Below, in pieces: positions 42,731-53,290 of a stretch of 64,000 nt of DNA. This DNA is from Bagarius yarrelli (lineage: Eukaryota; Chordata; Actinopteri; Siluriformes; Sisoridae), in assembly GCA_005784505.1 (NCBI GenBank), contig VCAZ01000017.1:1284151-1348150 (forward strand). The letters run 5' to 3'. The position numbers and the translations under genes were made by a program. Under the pieces are notes generated by a model. The model worked only from the letters and a program-made list of their open reading frames with translations. It did no database searches and was not told the origin of the DNA. How positions within the stretch are numbered: the first letter of the stretch is position 1; each line of letters opens with the position of its first letter.

Positions 42731-43035
42731 TTAAATCAGCAGACTGCCCCAGGAGGAACTCTCAGACCCCAAGATCTAAAATCCAGGAAGTTTTTATTAA
42801 AGCACTGCATATGGGTTGTAGTATAGTGTATACTTTTAAAAAACATTTTTGAATCATTTTTTCATCTGTGGTGCTTTTTTTTTGTAGATAGTTGAATCAT
42901 CTCAGCTGTCGGTGATTAGTTTTTACACAGTGAACGATGTGAGTAGGAGAGGAAATGAGGCCAAAACCACCATTATGTCCATTGCTTTTACAGGCCATTT
43001 AACTCGAAGAGGGAGGAGATAGAACTGCGTGTCTG
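42731..43035. other. Intergenic DNA
   Basis: AT-rich to 42900, then a balanced 100-bp patch (GCTGTCGGTGATTAGTTTTT) before the GA array. No gene. Confidence 0.45.
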
Positions 43036-43038
43036 TCA

Positions 43039-43104
43039 GAGAGAGAGAGAAAGGGAGAGGGAAAGAGAGAGAGAGGGTTGGAGAGAGAGAGAGAGAGAGA
43101 GAGA
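43039..43104 (+). repeat. (GA)n microsatellite
   Basis: Imperfect then perfect GA array, longest perfect run at 43081-43104. A (CT)n array of similar length lies 190-240 bp downstream, so the two can pair as an inverted repeat. Confidence 0.95.
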
Positions 43105-43289
43105 TTTACGCCAAACATTAAAAAGAAAAGCTACATGTCTGTTTGCCTGAGCGCACCCACACTCAGCTGCTCGGTGGCGCTAATCATAGCGTTCAGTGTA
43201 ATTTTTAATGGAGTTCCCGGTCAGTTGTTTGCTGCCTGTTCGTCCATCACATGCCACACAGACTACACACCAGAACACCAAGTTCCCTT
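43105..43289. promoter_or_regulatory. Candidate conserved noncoding island between GA and CT arrays
   Basis: Balanced sequence with CTCGGTGGCGCTAATCATAG and GTGTAATTTTTAATGGAGTT (homeodomain-like TAATC/TTTAAT cores). It is the loop between complementary GA and CT arrays. Confidence 0.3.
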
Positions 43290-43307
43290 TCTCTCTCTCC
43301 TTTTCTG

Positions 43308-43343
<36 letters not shown>
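43290..43343 (+). repeat. (CT)n microsatellite
   Basis: Interrupted then perfect CT array, longest perfect run about 43316-43343. Generates spurious Ser-Leu and Arg-Glu ORFs. Confidence 0.95.
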
Positions 43344-43346
<3 letters not shown>

Positions 43347-43969
43347 CATTCGCATGCATGGCTGTAGGGCAAAAGCTTAGCAATTAACACCACTCTCGTT
43401 TTCTTTCTTTCTTTCTCTTTGTAAAAGGAAAGCCACATGGAAAGCAAGAGAGCAAATAGGAATGGACCTGGTGTTTGTCCAGGCCATGTTATAAAGGCCA
43501 GCCTATCTCTCCGGTCCATCCACAGTGTCGGTTTTCGTCGGAGGAGAATAGTTAATGTGAGGGGAAAGTAAAGCTATACGAGCCGAGCTCTCCAGCTTTT
43601 GTGCGTCTCTCTGCTCTGAAACAGATCTGGCTGCTTTCACAACCCTTTTTTTATTCAAGTAAAGGCAAGGAGGGAGGAGGGAGCCAGGTTCAGCATGACG
43701 ACAACACACACACACACATTTTAACATGTTCAGTGTATCAGCAGAGAGGCTGAAGTATCATAATACAAATTCTTATTCTACAAGTAATCATTTAACAAGT
43801 CATGTTAACAGGTATGGTTTTATAGTGTTAGCACACACATACACGCAAACATTTCACACACTTTACTGGTTCTTGCTGGTTCCTTTAGTCACTTGACGGA
43901 CAGTTTTCACAAATTATATTTTCAGAATATTACCAACGATTGTAGTCAATTATAAAAAAAAAAAGCTTT
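43344..43969. other. Intergenic DNA
   Basis: Balanced patch to 43690 (possible island) then AT-rich, with a (CA)n of about six units at 43706-43718. No gene. Confidence 0.4.
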
Positions 43970-45072
43970 AAAAGGTCTACCAAATGTTTCTGGACACCTT
44001 ACCACCACTTTCCCAAACTGTTGCCACAAAGAAAGAATACGGTTGATTGGGATGACTCTATATTCTATAATATTAGGAGTCACCTTCATTAAGATGAACA
44101 CTGTTCCAGCATGACAATAGCTCTGTGCACAAAGCCTCGAAGCTCCATAAAGTCATCCTGTGTTCTGATTGGAGTGAAGGAACTTGAACACCTTTGGGAT
44201 GAACTGGAACACAGTCGGCACCTCAGACCACCTCACCTCAACATTAGTGTATGATTTCACTAATACTATTGTGGCTCAAATATTAAATCCCCAGCTACAT
44301 GGAGTAGGGTTGTGTATTGGTAAGGGTCTCACGATACGATTCATTGGTCACGATACAATATATCACTGCAATTGTCGTATAGGTGGAGTGGGGATAGAGG
44401 ACAAGGAGACTGGATGCAACAGAACTTTAAGGAAAACTAAATACAACTAAGAAAACAGGTGAATGGAGAATCTTTAAACATGTCTTAAACCAACGAAAAG
44501 GAAATAGCATACCGTTAGCTTTAGTGGTTAGCATAAGAGATAGAGCTTAGCATACGACTACGAGGGAGACAATGGAAATGGCATCACAACGTTAAGACAT
44601 TAGCAATACCTTGGAAACCGAGAAGTACACAGGAAACAACTTCAACGCGAGACCAGGACAGGGGAAACAAGCAATACCTGGAAACAATAAGAAAACAATG
44701 AACCAATGACGAGGCAGGAAAGGACAAGCAAAAAGGACATGCTACCTAAACAAAACAGTTCTAGGTTGCCCTCTGGTGAATGTGTGGGGAATCTTTTTCC
44801 ATAACTGTTACAGAAATTGTGCAATACATTGCAAGAAACTGCAGGAGTGGTGGGGAAAGTCGTTTAACACGCATTGAGGGTTTCATTAAATATTAACGTA
44901 AAATTTTGTTATATATCGATACTAGAAATTATAATATCGATACACTATTGTTTCAAAAAATATCGCAATAGTTAGCTTCATCGATATGTTTACACAGCCC
45001 TAACATGGAGTGTAGGTCAGGTCAGATGATGCTTATGGTCAGGTGTTACTTATGCTTTAGCTTCTGTAGTGT
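43970..45072 (+). mobile_element. Tc1-like element (second family), interrupted by a hAT element
   Basis: Left part 43970-44304: TIR-like AAATGTTTCTGGACACCTT, then CTGTTCCAGCATGACAATAG, TGTGCACAAAGCCTCGAAGC and GAACACCTTTGGGATGAACT, reading in plus orientation as the Tc1 QHDNA-x-VHK to NPIEHLWDE-type transposase interior, frame-broken. It resumes at 45003-45072 with the target duplication, then TTATGGTCAGGTGTTACTTA and GTAGTGTATAT, the other terminus. The middle 44305-45002 is the nested hAT element. Confidence 0.75.
44305..45002. mobile_element. hAT element with perfect 8-bp target duplication, nested in Tc1
   Basis: Perfect octamer ACATGGAG flanks both sides (44297-44304 and 45003-45010). 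The left end TAGGGTTGTGTA matches the right end, which reads TAGGGCTGTGTA on the other strand. Subterminal blocks are rich in ATCGATA/CACGATAC motifs. About 698 bp with no transposase ORF; the middle (44400-44830) may hold a further, older insert of LTR-like sequence. The intact duplication implies a comparatively young insertion. Confidence 0.88.
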
Positions 45073-45142
45073 ATATACAATGCCTGTTTTATTATATCAT
45101 TAAGCAGGACACACCATCATATCAGGTGCTGTGTCTACCATC

Positions 45143-45277
45143 TGATATGGTAGTGCAGTGGTTAGGATGTTACCACTGTTGGGCCTCTGAGCAAGGCCCT
45201 TAACCGCCAATTGCTCAGAGGTATAACAGCGAATTATGTAAGTCACTCTGGATAAGGCCACAAATGTAAATGTAAAT
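45143..45277 (+). mobile_element. Family-S SINE with internal deletion
   Basis: GATATGGTAGTGCAGTGGTT head joins directly to CCACTGTTGGGCCTCTGAGC, skipping the B-box region, then CAAGGCCCTTAACCGCC and GTAAGTCACTCTGGATAAGG with a truncated tail. Confidence 0.85.
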
Positions 45278-45556
45278 CAGACCTTTGAACAAAGAAAGAA
45301 AATCGGATCTCATGGACTTTAATGATTAAGTTAATGCTAAATATAATTTGAGTACAATATAACGTTGTAATTCATGCTTAAGAATATATAGTGTAACGAA
45401 AGTATCAGAGGAATTTAAAGTGAGCAGCAGTTCAGTGTGAGGAAATGAGAGAGGTCAAAGGGCAAACTGATACAAGCTAACAGGAAGTCTGTAGTAACTC
45501 ATGTAATCACGCTGGACATGCATGATAAGCAAAAAAACATGTCAGGCTTTTAAGGT

Positions 45557-45578
45557 TGTCTGTCTGTCTGTCTGTCTG
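45557..45578 (+). repeat. (TCTG)n microsatellite
   Basis: About five TCTG units. Confidence 0.92.
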
Positions 45579-45639
45579 CTTCGAATATGTGTGTTATACA
45601 GTAGAGAGAACTCAGAAACCGTTTGTTAACTGTAATGTT

Positions 45640-46600
45640 AAAATTGAATTCTAATCTTGTTAGAGTAAAGAAACAAAAGTTTATCAAAAGAAAGCAATTC
45701 ATAATAATTAGGGGAAAATAAAAAAAGAAAGACAAAGGACAGGTCTGTTATAATGTACTATTAGAAGGAAAGTAAAAAATTCGGAATGACAAAAAAAGAA
45801 AGAAAATATTTAAATCAGAAAGAAAGAAAGAAAGAACGGCTAGAAATCTGTCTTTATTATAATTTTATACAAAAAGAAAGCGATCCAGACAAACTGGGAG
45901 GGAAAAAATTAAGTAAAGAACACAAAAAAACGGTCTATAATTTATTATTATTAGAAGGAAAGTTAAAAAATGAACAAATAAAACAAAAGACTATTTCCAA
46001 AGACTATTAAATCAAGTAATAAAGTAAATCAATTAAACAACTAATTCGGCAAATAACTGATTATAAAAATAAATTAAAAAAGAAGAAAAAGGATGGACTG
46101 CTATAATTTACTATTACAAGGAAAGGTAAAAATTCGAAATAAAATTTAAAACACTATTAGTGTAAGAAAGTTAATCAATTAAACAAATAAATCAGTAAAT
46201 AGAAAAGAAAAAAAGAAAAAAAAAAAAAAAAAAAAGGAAGAAGTCTTCATTATAATTTTAATCAGACAACAAAACTGTTTAGAATAATTTTAAGAAAATT
46301 GAAAAAGACAATTGAATCAAATAAAAAAATTAAATAAGTTATTACACTTATTTAATTTAATAATTTAATAAATCAAATTAGATGAAAAGGAAAATCTGAC
46401 CAAAAAATTCTTTAAAAAAACCCAAAAACAGACAAAATGTGGTCAAGAAGAAACAAACAAAAAAAAAAAACAATAATGACATATATATATATTATTTATT
46501 AAAAATGAAATAAGAAATCCAGATCTGTCTAAACTTTATTATAATAATATAAAAAAATAATAAAATTAAATAAAGTTGATAGAAAGTCATATTTTATGCT
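45640..46600 (+). repeat. A-rich decayed tandem repeat block
   Basis: A recurring motif, roughly TATAATTTACTATTA then GAAGGAAAGTTAAAAA, appears at about 45750-45790, 45930-45983 and 46091-46150. Related TCTTTATTATAATTTT pieces lie at 45850, 46238 and 46530. The spacing of about 150-190 bp suggests an old minisatellite. The plus strand is strongly A-dominated, so the 74-codon Lys-rich ORF (45786-46010) is an artefact. Confidence 0.6.
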
Positions 46601-46624
46601 AATTAAATGTTTAGTACATACACC

Positions 46625-46898
46625 TTGCTCACACACACACACACACACCAAGATGTTGATATACTGTAATACTTGTGTCCCACCTGTAAGTATGCCACCT
46701 GATTACTCAGTGTTTATGCCACCACGCAGAAGTAAACACACACACACACACACACACACACATATGCATGTGTGTGATCCTGGACACCAGGTAACAAGGT
46801 GAAGGATGGAAGGGAAAACATGATATGTGTTGGATAGGCATGTGCTCTGTGCTAAATATGCAGTGAGGGTTCACAGTAGAACGTTTAATGTAGCCAGT

Positions 46899-46938
<40 letters not shown>

Positions 46939-47010
46939 CATGCACACACACACACACACACACACACATTTACTCTTTCTCTCTCTCTCTCACAACACAC
47001 ACACAAACAT
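46625..47010 (+). repeat. Compound microsatellite cluster (CA, GA, CT)
   Basis: (CA)n at 46629-46648 and 46737-46762, (GA)n at 46904-46934, (CA)n at 46941-46969, (CT)n at 46975-46991 and CA pieces to 47005. GA and CT arrays flank the CA array, making a local inverted arrangement. ORFs over it encode Val-Cys, His-Thr or Arg-Glu runs and are artefacts. Confidence 0.93.
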
Positions 47011-47524
47011 CATAACAATCTCACATAGACTGCCTCGTTCATTAGTTTCAGTCCTTTCCTGACTGGTGGATTGGGTCGTTCACATGAGCACACCCACACA
47101 CACACTGTGTGAAAATACCTGAGATATTGCTCTGTTTCAGGAGGAAGTGTGTGTGGAAGTGGGTAAATACTGTGCCTTTTCCGAAACCCACACGAACACA
47201 CACAGACACACACTCAAATTTCACTTTCTGTTGTTGATGTTTCCTTTAGTCCTGCTTCCCCCTACTGGTTACACTTCTCTGCTCCTGCCTTTTGTAACAC
47301 TTCCTGCCCAACCCCCCTTCCACACACACACACACATTTCCACCCTCCTTTTTTCCCCATTCATTCTAACAGCATCTGTTCCTCAAGCCCTCGTCTCATT
47401 CTTCTTCTGGCTCACCGCATCTCACTAAACACACTATATCTCCCATCAGCACCCGTCCGGGTCTCGGCACCAGCAGAACAACATTTATGACTTAACAGCT
47501 TTTACAACTGTAAAAGAAACATTA
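47011..47524. other. Intergenic DNA with short CA runs
   Basis: Balanced sequence with CA-rich patches at 47090-47106, 47188-47210 and 47323-47336. C-rich pyrimidine tract at 47240-47320. No gene supported. Confidence 0.45.
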
Positions 47525-47579
47525 CTTTTTTTTTTTTTTTTTTTAGCAGTGTAAACTGTTACATTTTCAGACTTTAGTG

Positions 47580-47924
47580 TTAGTGTTAATTTAAGCAAAA
47601 TGGAAAACGATGAACAAAATAAAGAAACAAAAAAAGTGCAATAAAAACAGATTTCTGTAATTCCTTAAGTTTATTTAAAGAAGGTAAAAAATCCAGGCAA
47701 ACTATAATAAAAATCCAAATGGAAAAAGAAAGATGGGTAGCAGTTAACATTCTTAAATTTGATCAACGGATGAATATAAAGAGAGAAAAAAATAAAATAT
47801 TTGAACTAAAATAGTTTTTATACTGCAATCCAAACAAACTGCAAAAAAGAAGGTTAAGAAAAAACAGTAAAGAATAAAAAAAAAACAAGTTTTATATTTA
47901 AAAAACCTAAAAAGATTGAGACAA

Positions 47925-47990
<66 letters not shown>
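47580..47990 (+). repeat. A-rich block ending in a 56-A homopolymer
   Basis: A-dominated plus strand with AAAAATCCAGGCAAACTATA (47690) and CAATCCAAACAAACTGCAAA (47830), which resemble GATCCAGACAAACTGGGAGG in the 45.9-kb block, so it may belong to the same decayed tandem array. It ends in an uninterrupted A run at 47932-47987. A T20-type run lies at 47526-47545. Confidence 0.65.
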
Positions 47991-48279
47991 TTAAGTTAAA
48001 AATCATTGATCAGTAATGACCTGGTCAGAGTCGTGTTCTACTGTTACTTTAACACTTACACAATGTTGTAGACCGACTTTACTTTCTAATTTAACAGCTG
48101 TGGTGTTTTACAGCTGATTATTTTTCTCTCCCACACTGCAAAAATAATCCAGGACCAGTTATAAAAATATAAACCCAAAAATTCAATATGTTGCCTGAAG
48201 CATCTTAATCCCAGTGAGTGTCTGTGGGATCTGCTGAATAAACCAGTCTGATCCATGAAGGATCTATGAAGGAGCTGCA

Positions 48280-48570
48280 GCTCTCTTTACGTTGTTTCTC
48301 TTTCTTTTTTCCTCAACACTTTCTTTCTTTTACTTTTCTTTCTGATACTTTTTTGACTTTTTTATACCCTCTAATGCTTTTCTTTCTTTTTCTCTTACTT
48401 TTACATGCACTTTCTTTTCTTCACTTTTTCCTTTTTTCCCTCACTTTTTCTCTTTTTCTTTCTTTCGTATTCTTTTTGGACTTTTCCTTCTACTTTTTCT
48501 TACTCTTTCTTACTTGCTCTCTGTCTTTCTTTTAATCTTTCTCTCTTTTTTCTTTCTTTCTCTTACTATT
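48280..48570 (+). repeat. Long polypyrimidine (TTTC/TTCT) tract
   Basis: About 290 bp with few purines on the plus strand, dominated by TTTCTTT and CTTTTT patterns, with mirror-like subsections. It follows an A-rich purine block on the same strand. The ORF at 48266-48535 is Phe/Leu/Ser-only and is an artefact. Confidence 0.9.
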
Positions 48571-48615
48571 AAATAGAAGTAATTTATTTTAACTCAAAAT
48601 AAAAAGTTAAAATAA

Positions 48616-48738
48616 ACTAGTTCAGTAGTTAAGGTGTTGGGCTGCTAACTGAATAAGTGGGGTTTGAGTCCCCGCATCACCAAGTTACCACTGCGGGCCC
48701 CTGATCAAGACCCTTAACCTGATGTAAATGTAAAATTT
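48616..48738 (+). mobile_element. Family-S SINE, 3' truncated
   Basis: GTTCAGTAGTTAAGGTGTTG head, GGGTTTGAGTCCCCGCATC B box, CACTGCGGGCCCCTGATC, AAGACCCTTAACC, then a direct jump to GATGTAAATGTAAAATTT, missing the GTAAGTCGC block. Confidence 0.83.
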
Positions 48739-48819
48739 AGATTATTTCCTAGCTATTACTGTGTTATAACCGTTTATAAATACTTTAGATTTCTTTGTTA
48801 GTCTCTTTTTTAGCATCTC

Positions 48820-49330
48820 GGTGTTCGGACACCGCAGCACATCTTAAAAGATGTTGTTGCATCATCAGCATTTTATCAGCACAAGCTCGACCTTGACAGT
48901 ATTATAAAGCAATATTATCATTTTATTAATTTTTTTATTAGGGCCATTACAAAAATAACACTGCTGGAAGAACCCTTTTCTCACATACCGTTTATCATTC
49001 ACACCTGCGCGGCTTTAAAAGTTATTTTTAGTTCACAGCTACCGAAACGTCTGCCTCGTTCACCAAGCAATTTTTATCTGATCAAATCTGTAAGTGTGTG
49101 TAAAGAAGACGCTAATGTCACATACAGTAGTGCGTCAGGGTAATAAGCGATATCTGCTGGTGCCGGTGGCTAGAACGGAAAATGGCATACAGCCCCCTGA
49201 AAGGCCTAATTTTCTTGCCTCGTCTTCTATATAATTTGAGTAAATTAGCCTATAGATTAGAAATAAACGCGCCCTCCCCCCCACTCGATTTCCCTGCCGA
49301 TCCTCCGATAGTTGTGTGTTTTAATTATTA
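48820..49330. promoter_or_regulatory. Candidate conserved noncoding island
   Basis: Balanced, unique sequence. 49110-49280 contains GATATCTGCTGGTGCCGGTG and AAAGGCCTAATTTTCTTGCC without repeat features or credible ORFs. Confidence 0.28.
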
Positions 49331-49569
49331 TTTAATTTAGCAGTTATGAGTGGTTTTCAGTTAAAGAGGATACTGCTGACAAATTCAATTACATGAGAAC
49401 TGAGAACTTAATGGTCCATGTTAATGGTTCATTTCATACATAATATTATGTTGCTCATTTTTTTTTTTCTTTCATCAGTAAATTTCTAATCAGCGCAGCC
49501 TTCGGTATTGGTTACAGAGGTCTAAGCATAACGGAGGTGCGTGTCCTTCCTCTCAATATGCTTTATCTC

Positions 49570-49645
49570 TTGCTCTCTCTCTCTCTCTTTTGCTCTTTTT
49601 TTCTAGGTCTCTTTCTTGTGCGCACACACACACACACACACACCG
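49570..49645 (+). repeat. (CT)n then (CA)n microsatellites
   Basis: CT run at about 49570-49590 and (CA)n at 49623-49643. Confidence 0.92.
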
Positions 49646-49699
49646 TGTGATCAGTTGTCATTAATTTACTGCCTTATGCTTACCAAAGCAGATAAATAC

Positions 49700-50170
49700 T
49701 AGCATGTGTTTTGCATAAAAATAGAAAAGAAAAAGAAGGTGAAGGTGTTTTAGAGAAAGGTGTGTGTGTGTGTATCCTGAGCACCCAAGCAGGATGGAGG
49801 TCCAAACAGCTGGGGAGAACTGGTGGGGGGAGTTTGAGGGGGTCAGTGACAAGTGGCCCAGGCTTGGTGCGTGTTTTGTGTATGTGTGAAGTGGGCTGGA
49901 ACAAGTGCTATAGAAGGGTCCAGGGCGGTGTTTTTCTCATGGTCTGCTACCCCTGCCCCCCGAAACACACACACACACACACCACACACACACACAACCT
50001 TGTCAAAAAAGGCCCCAGCTCAGTTACACACCCGAGGGCCAACGTGCTCTCAATGAACTGATACAGATGGAGAATTTCAGCACAATGGATGGATTACCAG
50101 CGCTGCTCTCCTCTTCACACGTACCCAATCACAGCTGAGCAGATGCTCATGCACTCTAATATATAAGAAC
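49700..50170. other. Intergenic DNA with (CA)n; short overlapping ORFs rejected
   Basis: GT run at 49761-49774 and CA runs at 49968-49997. Open frames on both strands (116 codons plus, 74 and 63 codons minus) overlap one another and show no domain. Balanced composition after 50030. Confidence 0.4.
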
Positions 50171-50229
50171 CTTTTTTTTTTTCTATTAGCACATGTGCGA
50201 CCTGAAAAATTAGGCTGGTCCAAGCAGTT

Positions 50230-50545
50230 GCAGTGTAAATATCACAAGTTAGGAGTGAACTGTGTCTGGGGTGATTGATGATTATTTGCGAGTGTGTGTG
50301 GGTCTGTGCGTGATGACAGTAGGGTGTCCTTACCTGTTCTGCATCGCTGATTCACATCAGCCATTATAAATCACGGCCGTTAGTCCGTTTAGATGGTCGC
50401 CAGCTTGTGGAGGAGAAGGAGGAGGAGGAGGAGGAGGAGGAGGAGGAAGGGAGATTAATGGTTAAGGCTCCATTTAGCATACAACGCTGTAAAACATGAC
50501 AAGCGCTCCATCCTCAAACACTCTGGCCAGCTTACCCACCTGGAG
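50230..50545. promoter_or_regulatory. Candidate conserved noncoding island with (GGA)n
   Basis: GCTGATTCACATCAGCCATT, ATAAATCACGGCCGTTAGTC and, after the GGA array (50409-50452), ATTTAGCATACAACGCTGTA and GCTTACCCACCTGGAGGCC (E-box CACCTG). Unique sequence, no ORF. Confidence 0.3.
50409..50452 (+). repeat. (GGA)n microsatellite
   Basis: About eleven GGA units, with imperfect flanks. Confidence 0.95.
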
Positions 50546-50568
50546 GCCTGGGAGTAATACAAACTTCA

Positions 50569-50715
50569 CACACACACACACACACACACACACCTCCGAC
50601 GTCAGTTCTTATTGATTGATGGAGGAGGCACTTGTAATGATCCTAAGTGCGATTAATAAAATCCTGCAAGGTAAAAAATGAAGACACACAGACACACACA
50701 CACATACACACACAT
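50569..50715 (+). repeat. (CA)n microsatellites flanking a unique 90-bp piece
   Basis: (AC)n at 50569-50592 and interrupted (CA)n at 50684-50714. Confidence 0.92.
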
Positions 50716-51424
50716 TATATTTTTATACAGATGTTACAGTGTTGTTTGTACATTAAGGCTGATACGGATCAGATTTGACCCAAATCTATGAAAATGGATT
50801 TTAAGATTTACTGGCGTGTGTTAAATCGAGGAAAAATCTTGAAAACACAGTAAATGTCATGTAGGTGTGTATTTTTTATGCCATCGTGTTTAAGAGGCAG
50901 CTGTTGTGTTTTTATGTCTTAGGTAAGACAGGACATCAGCCTTGTGTGATGTTTTTATCCAAGAAAAGTGTGTAAAACCTAAAAATACACTCTGAAAAGA
51001 TTGATAACTAATCAATTATGTCAGATAGACAATTTATACATTTAAAAGAAGTTGGTCTATCTACAATCATAAGTAACATTTAATAACCCCCTTAGGTCTG
51101 CGGAGGGACCGGCGCCACCAGCTGGCTTTTTTTTTTTTTTTAATTGTAAATATTACTTAAATTCTCCTCTGTTTAAGGTCATACAAATTAAAAAAAACAT
51201 ACATCATTCCAAACTGTAAAAGGTCTACTTTTATTTTGGTATTCTCAGAATAAAACCATATTTTTTTAGAAAATAAAGACAAGCACACAGGATGAGCTCA
51301 ATGCCGTCTCTTTCTAAGCAAACTTTTTTTTTTTTTTTTTTTCTAAAGCATGTGACCAAATAACTTGTAACTCAGCCAATATGTAACATATATAATATAT
51401 ATTTATAATGCGTAATAAATGTGT
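50716..51424. other. Intergenic DNA, nothing firmly recognised
   Basis: AT-rich. CCCCCTTAGGTCTGCGGAG and GGGACCGGCGCCACCAGCTG at 51087-51126 stand out as a GC-rich fragment, perhaps of a transposon. T runs at 51127-51140 and 51327-51342. No gene. Confidence 0.4.
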
Positions 51425-51650
51425 TATGTAGTCAAGTCCACTTTATTTTTCTAGTGTTTAACAACCGACATTGTGTCAAAGCAGCTTTAAAGAATCAAAT
51501 CAAATAAGATACTCAATAAAATACTCAGTTCAGTTGAATTATTATTTATACATTGAGTTTCTAAGTAAGCAAGTCATAGGCGACAAAGAACCTTAAGACA
51601 CTGACAGAGTTTTAGGACCTCTTTTTTTAATTCTATTTAAATTGACATCT
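51425..51650 (+). repeat. LINE 3'-region type repeat fragment
   Basis: GACATTGTGTCAAAGCAGCT, TTTAAAGAATCAAATCAAAT and GCAAGTCATAGGCGACAAAG resemble a degraded version of the repeat at 52775-53290. Confidence 0.5.
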
Positions 51651-52774
51651 AAATTAACAGAATCCCTGACCCTGATAACACCTCCGACGTCAGGTAGGCG
51701 CAGCTTCATCAACACCTCCTAGTGTTCGCTATTGCTTACATAAACACACGCTTCGCTTACACGCTCTCAACCTTCCTCACTCACACACACACATAGACAG
51801 GTGTGAGTGATAAATATTATAATGCCCTGTAGGTTTATACACACCTCTGCTATTACACATAGGTTTCATGTTCTGACAAAATAAATAGAAAGCGGAACTT
51901 TCGCTCTCTCTCTCTAACTTTCTCTCTCTATAACTTTCTCTCTTCAAAATTTTTTTTTAAAAATGGAAAAAAAAGTACAGATAATATTACTGAGCATCGT
52001 AATTCATTTAAGATTTTAAGAATAATAATGTTGTGTGACGTACTTTGTTAAGTGCTAACTTCATTAGCAGCCCTTTTTCAACTTGTAAATGACGTACCAT
52101 CATAACAAGTTCCCTTGAAAGATTTACAACCCCTTTTTTTTCTGTCACACTTCATTATTATTCATCACCCCTTTTTTCCTTATCTACACTCCTTCTATAG
52201 TGCAGAAAAAAAGCTTTATCGCATGAAAACATCAGTAAAATGTGGATTTATCGATCGTAATGAATGAAAATAATGTCTAAAAAGATCTTTTTTGGAAGTA
52301 GTAACAAAACATAAAGCTGTTAATAATAACTTGAAAACACATCATGTTTTAGATACAAGTAAAACAAAACACCTGAAATAACAGTAAATATGTTGCTACC
52401 CAGTGAAGGGGACACCGGAGTTAATGCTAGTTGTGGCTACCTGTTGTATCTTTTATCAGCGTCTTACTCTCTTTTATCAGGCCTGGGCTTTCTAGGGACT
52501 TATCGATGCAGCTGAGGTTGACTGATGGCCTGGGCTGTGCTGATTAAAGCAATGATAGTTTGGAGGTTAGGAAAGTTGGAATGACCTTAATCTAACATAT
52601 CCAGACCTTGAGACTTACGACGAAAAGATGTGGACTACATAGAAGGTTTTATTGAATAGAAGGCAACTGACTGACATGGGAAACAAGTATTTACAGTTTC
52701 TTTTGTACAGCGTCAGGTTTTTTGGGGAGCTATACAAGCATAGATCCTTTATTTAGCATTTAGCCGATTGTCAT
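51651..52774. other. Intergenic DNA
   Basis: Mixed composition, with CT-rich simple sequence at 51903-51950. No ORF with a domain. CACCTCCGACGTCAGGTAGG at 51680 and a similar CACCTCCGACGTCAGTTC at 50592 form a short duplicated motif. Confidence 0.4.
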
Positions 52775-53290
52775 ATGTGTTCAATTCAATTCATTTTTAT
52801 TTGTATAGCTTGAAGCAGCTTTACACGGAATGCAGTAACAGTGAAAAAGTGTAAGTTTGTCCCTAATAAACAAGCCGGTGGCGACTTTGGCAAGGAAAAA
52901 ATCTTAAAAAAGATGGAGTAGGGAGAAACCTTGTGAGGAACCAGACTCAATATGGAACCCATTCTTATTTGGGTGACACCGAATGTCCGTTTATTACAGC
53001 ATATGGTAACGGTGATCAAATGCAGCGTAAACTGTAGCCTTGGGTCAGGGGAGCAGAGTAAGCCCCAGTCCATCCTTGAAGATCCTCGAATTTGAGAAAA
53101 GGGGCTCCTTTCCTCAAAGAGACAGATAGAGAGAGATGGATTATTAAGCGTATTGTTGTGTTGAACACAACACGCAGCTTCAAGTAGAATTAAACTGATC
53201 ATAGTCCTTGAGACCTTCAGACCTTGAATCAGACCTTCAACACGTTTTGTTGCCGTGGCAACTGAGGTTGACACCAGGACAACTTTACCT
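52775..53290 (+). repeat. Dispersed LINE 3'-region type repeat
   Basis: TTCAATTCAATTCATTTTTA, TTTGTATAGCTTGAAGCAGC, GTCCCTAATAAACAAGCCGG, GGCGACTTTGGCAAGGAAAA, ACCTTGTGAGGAACCAGACT and CCATTCTTATTTGGGTGACA follow the order of a very abundant teleost repeat. The 162-codon minus-strand ORF is an antisense reading of it and not a gene. Confidence 0.68.

Noticed and set aside
46707..47006. Val-Cys and Ser-Leu repeat ORFs around 46.6-47.2 kb
   Set aside because: Translations of CA, GA and CT microsatellites.
47932..47987. Poly(A) tail of a retrocopy
   Set aside because: The upstream DNA is A-rich repeat with no coding or mRNA-like sequence. It could also be a sequencing or assembly length artefact.
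48266..48535. 89-codon Phe/Leu/Ser ORF
   Set aside because: Pure polypyrimidine-tract translation.
52786..53274. 162-codon minus-strand ORF as a gene
   Set aside because: It is an antisense reading of an abundant LINE-type dispersed repeat.
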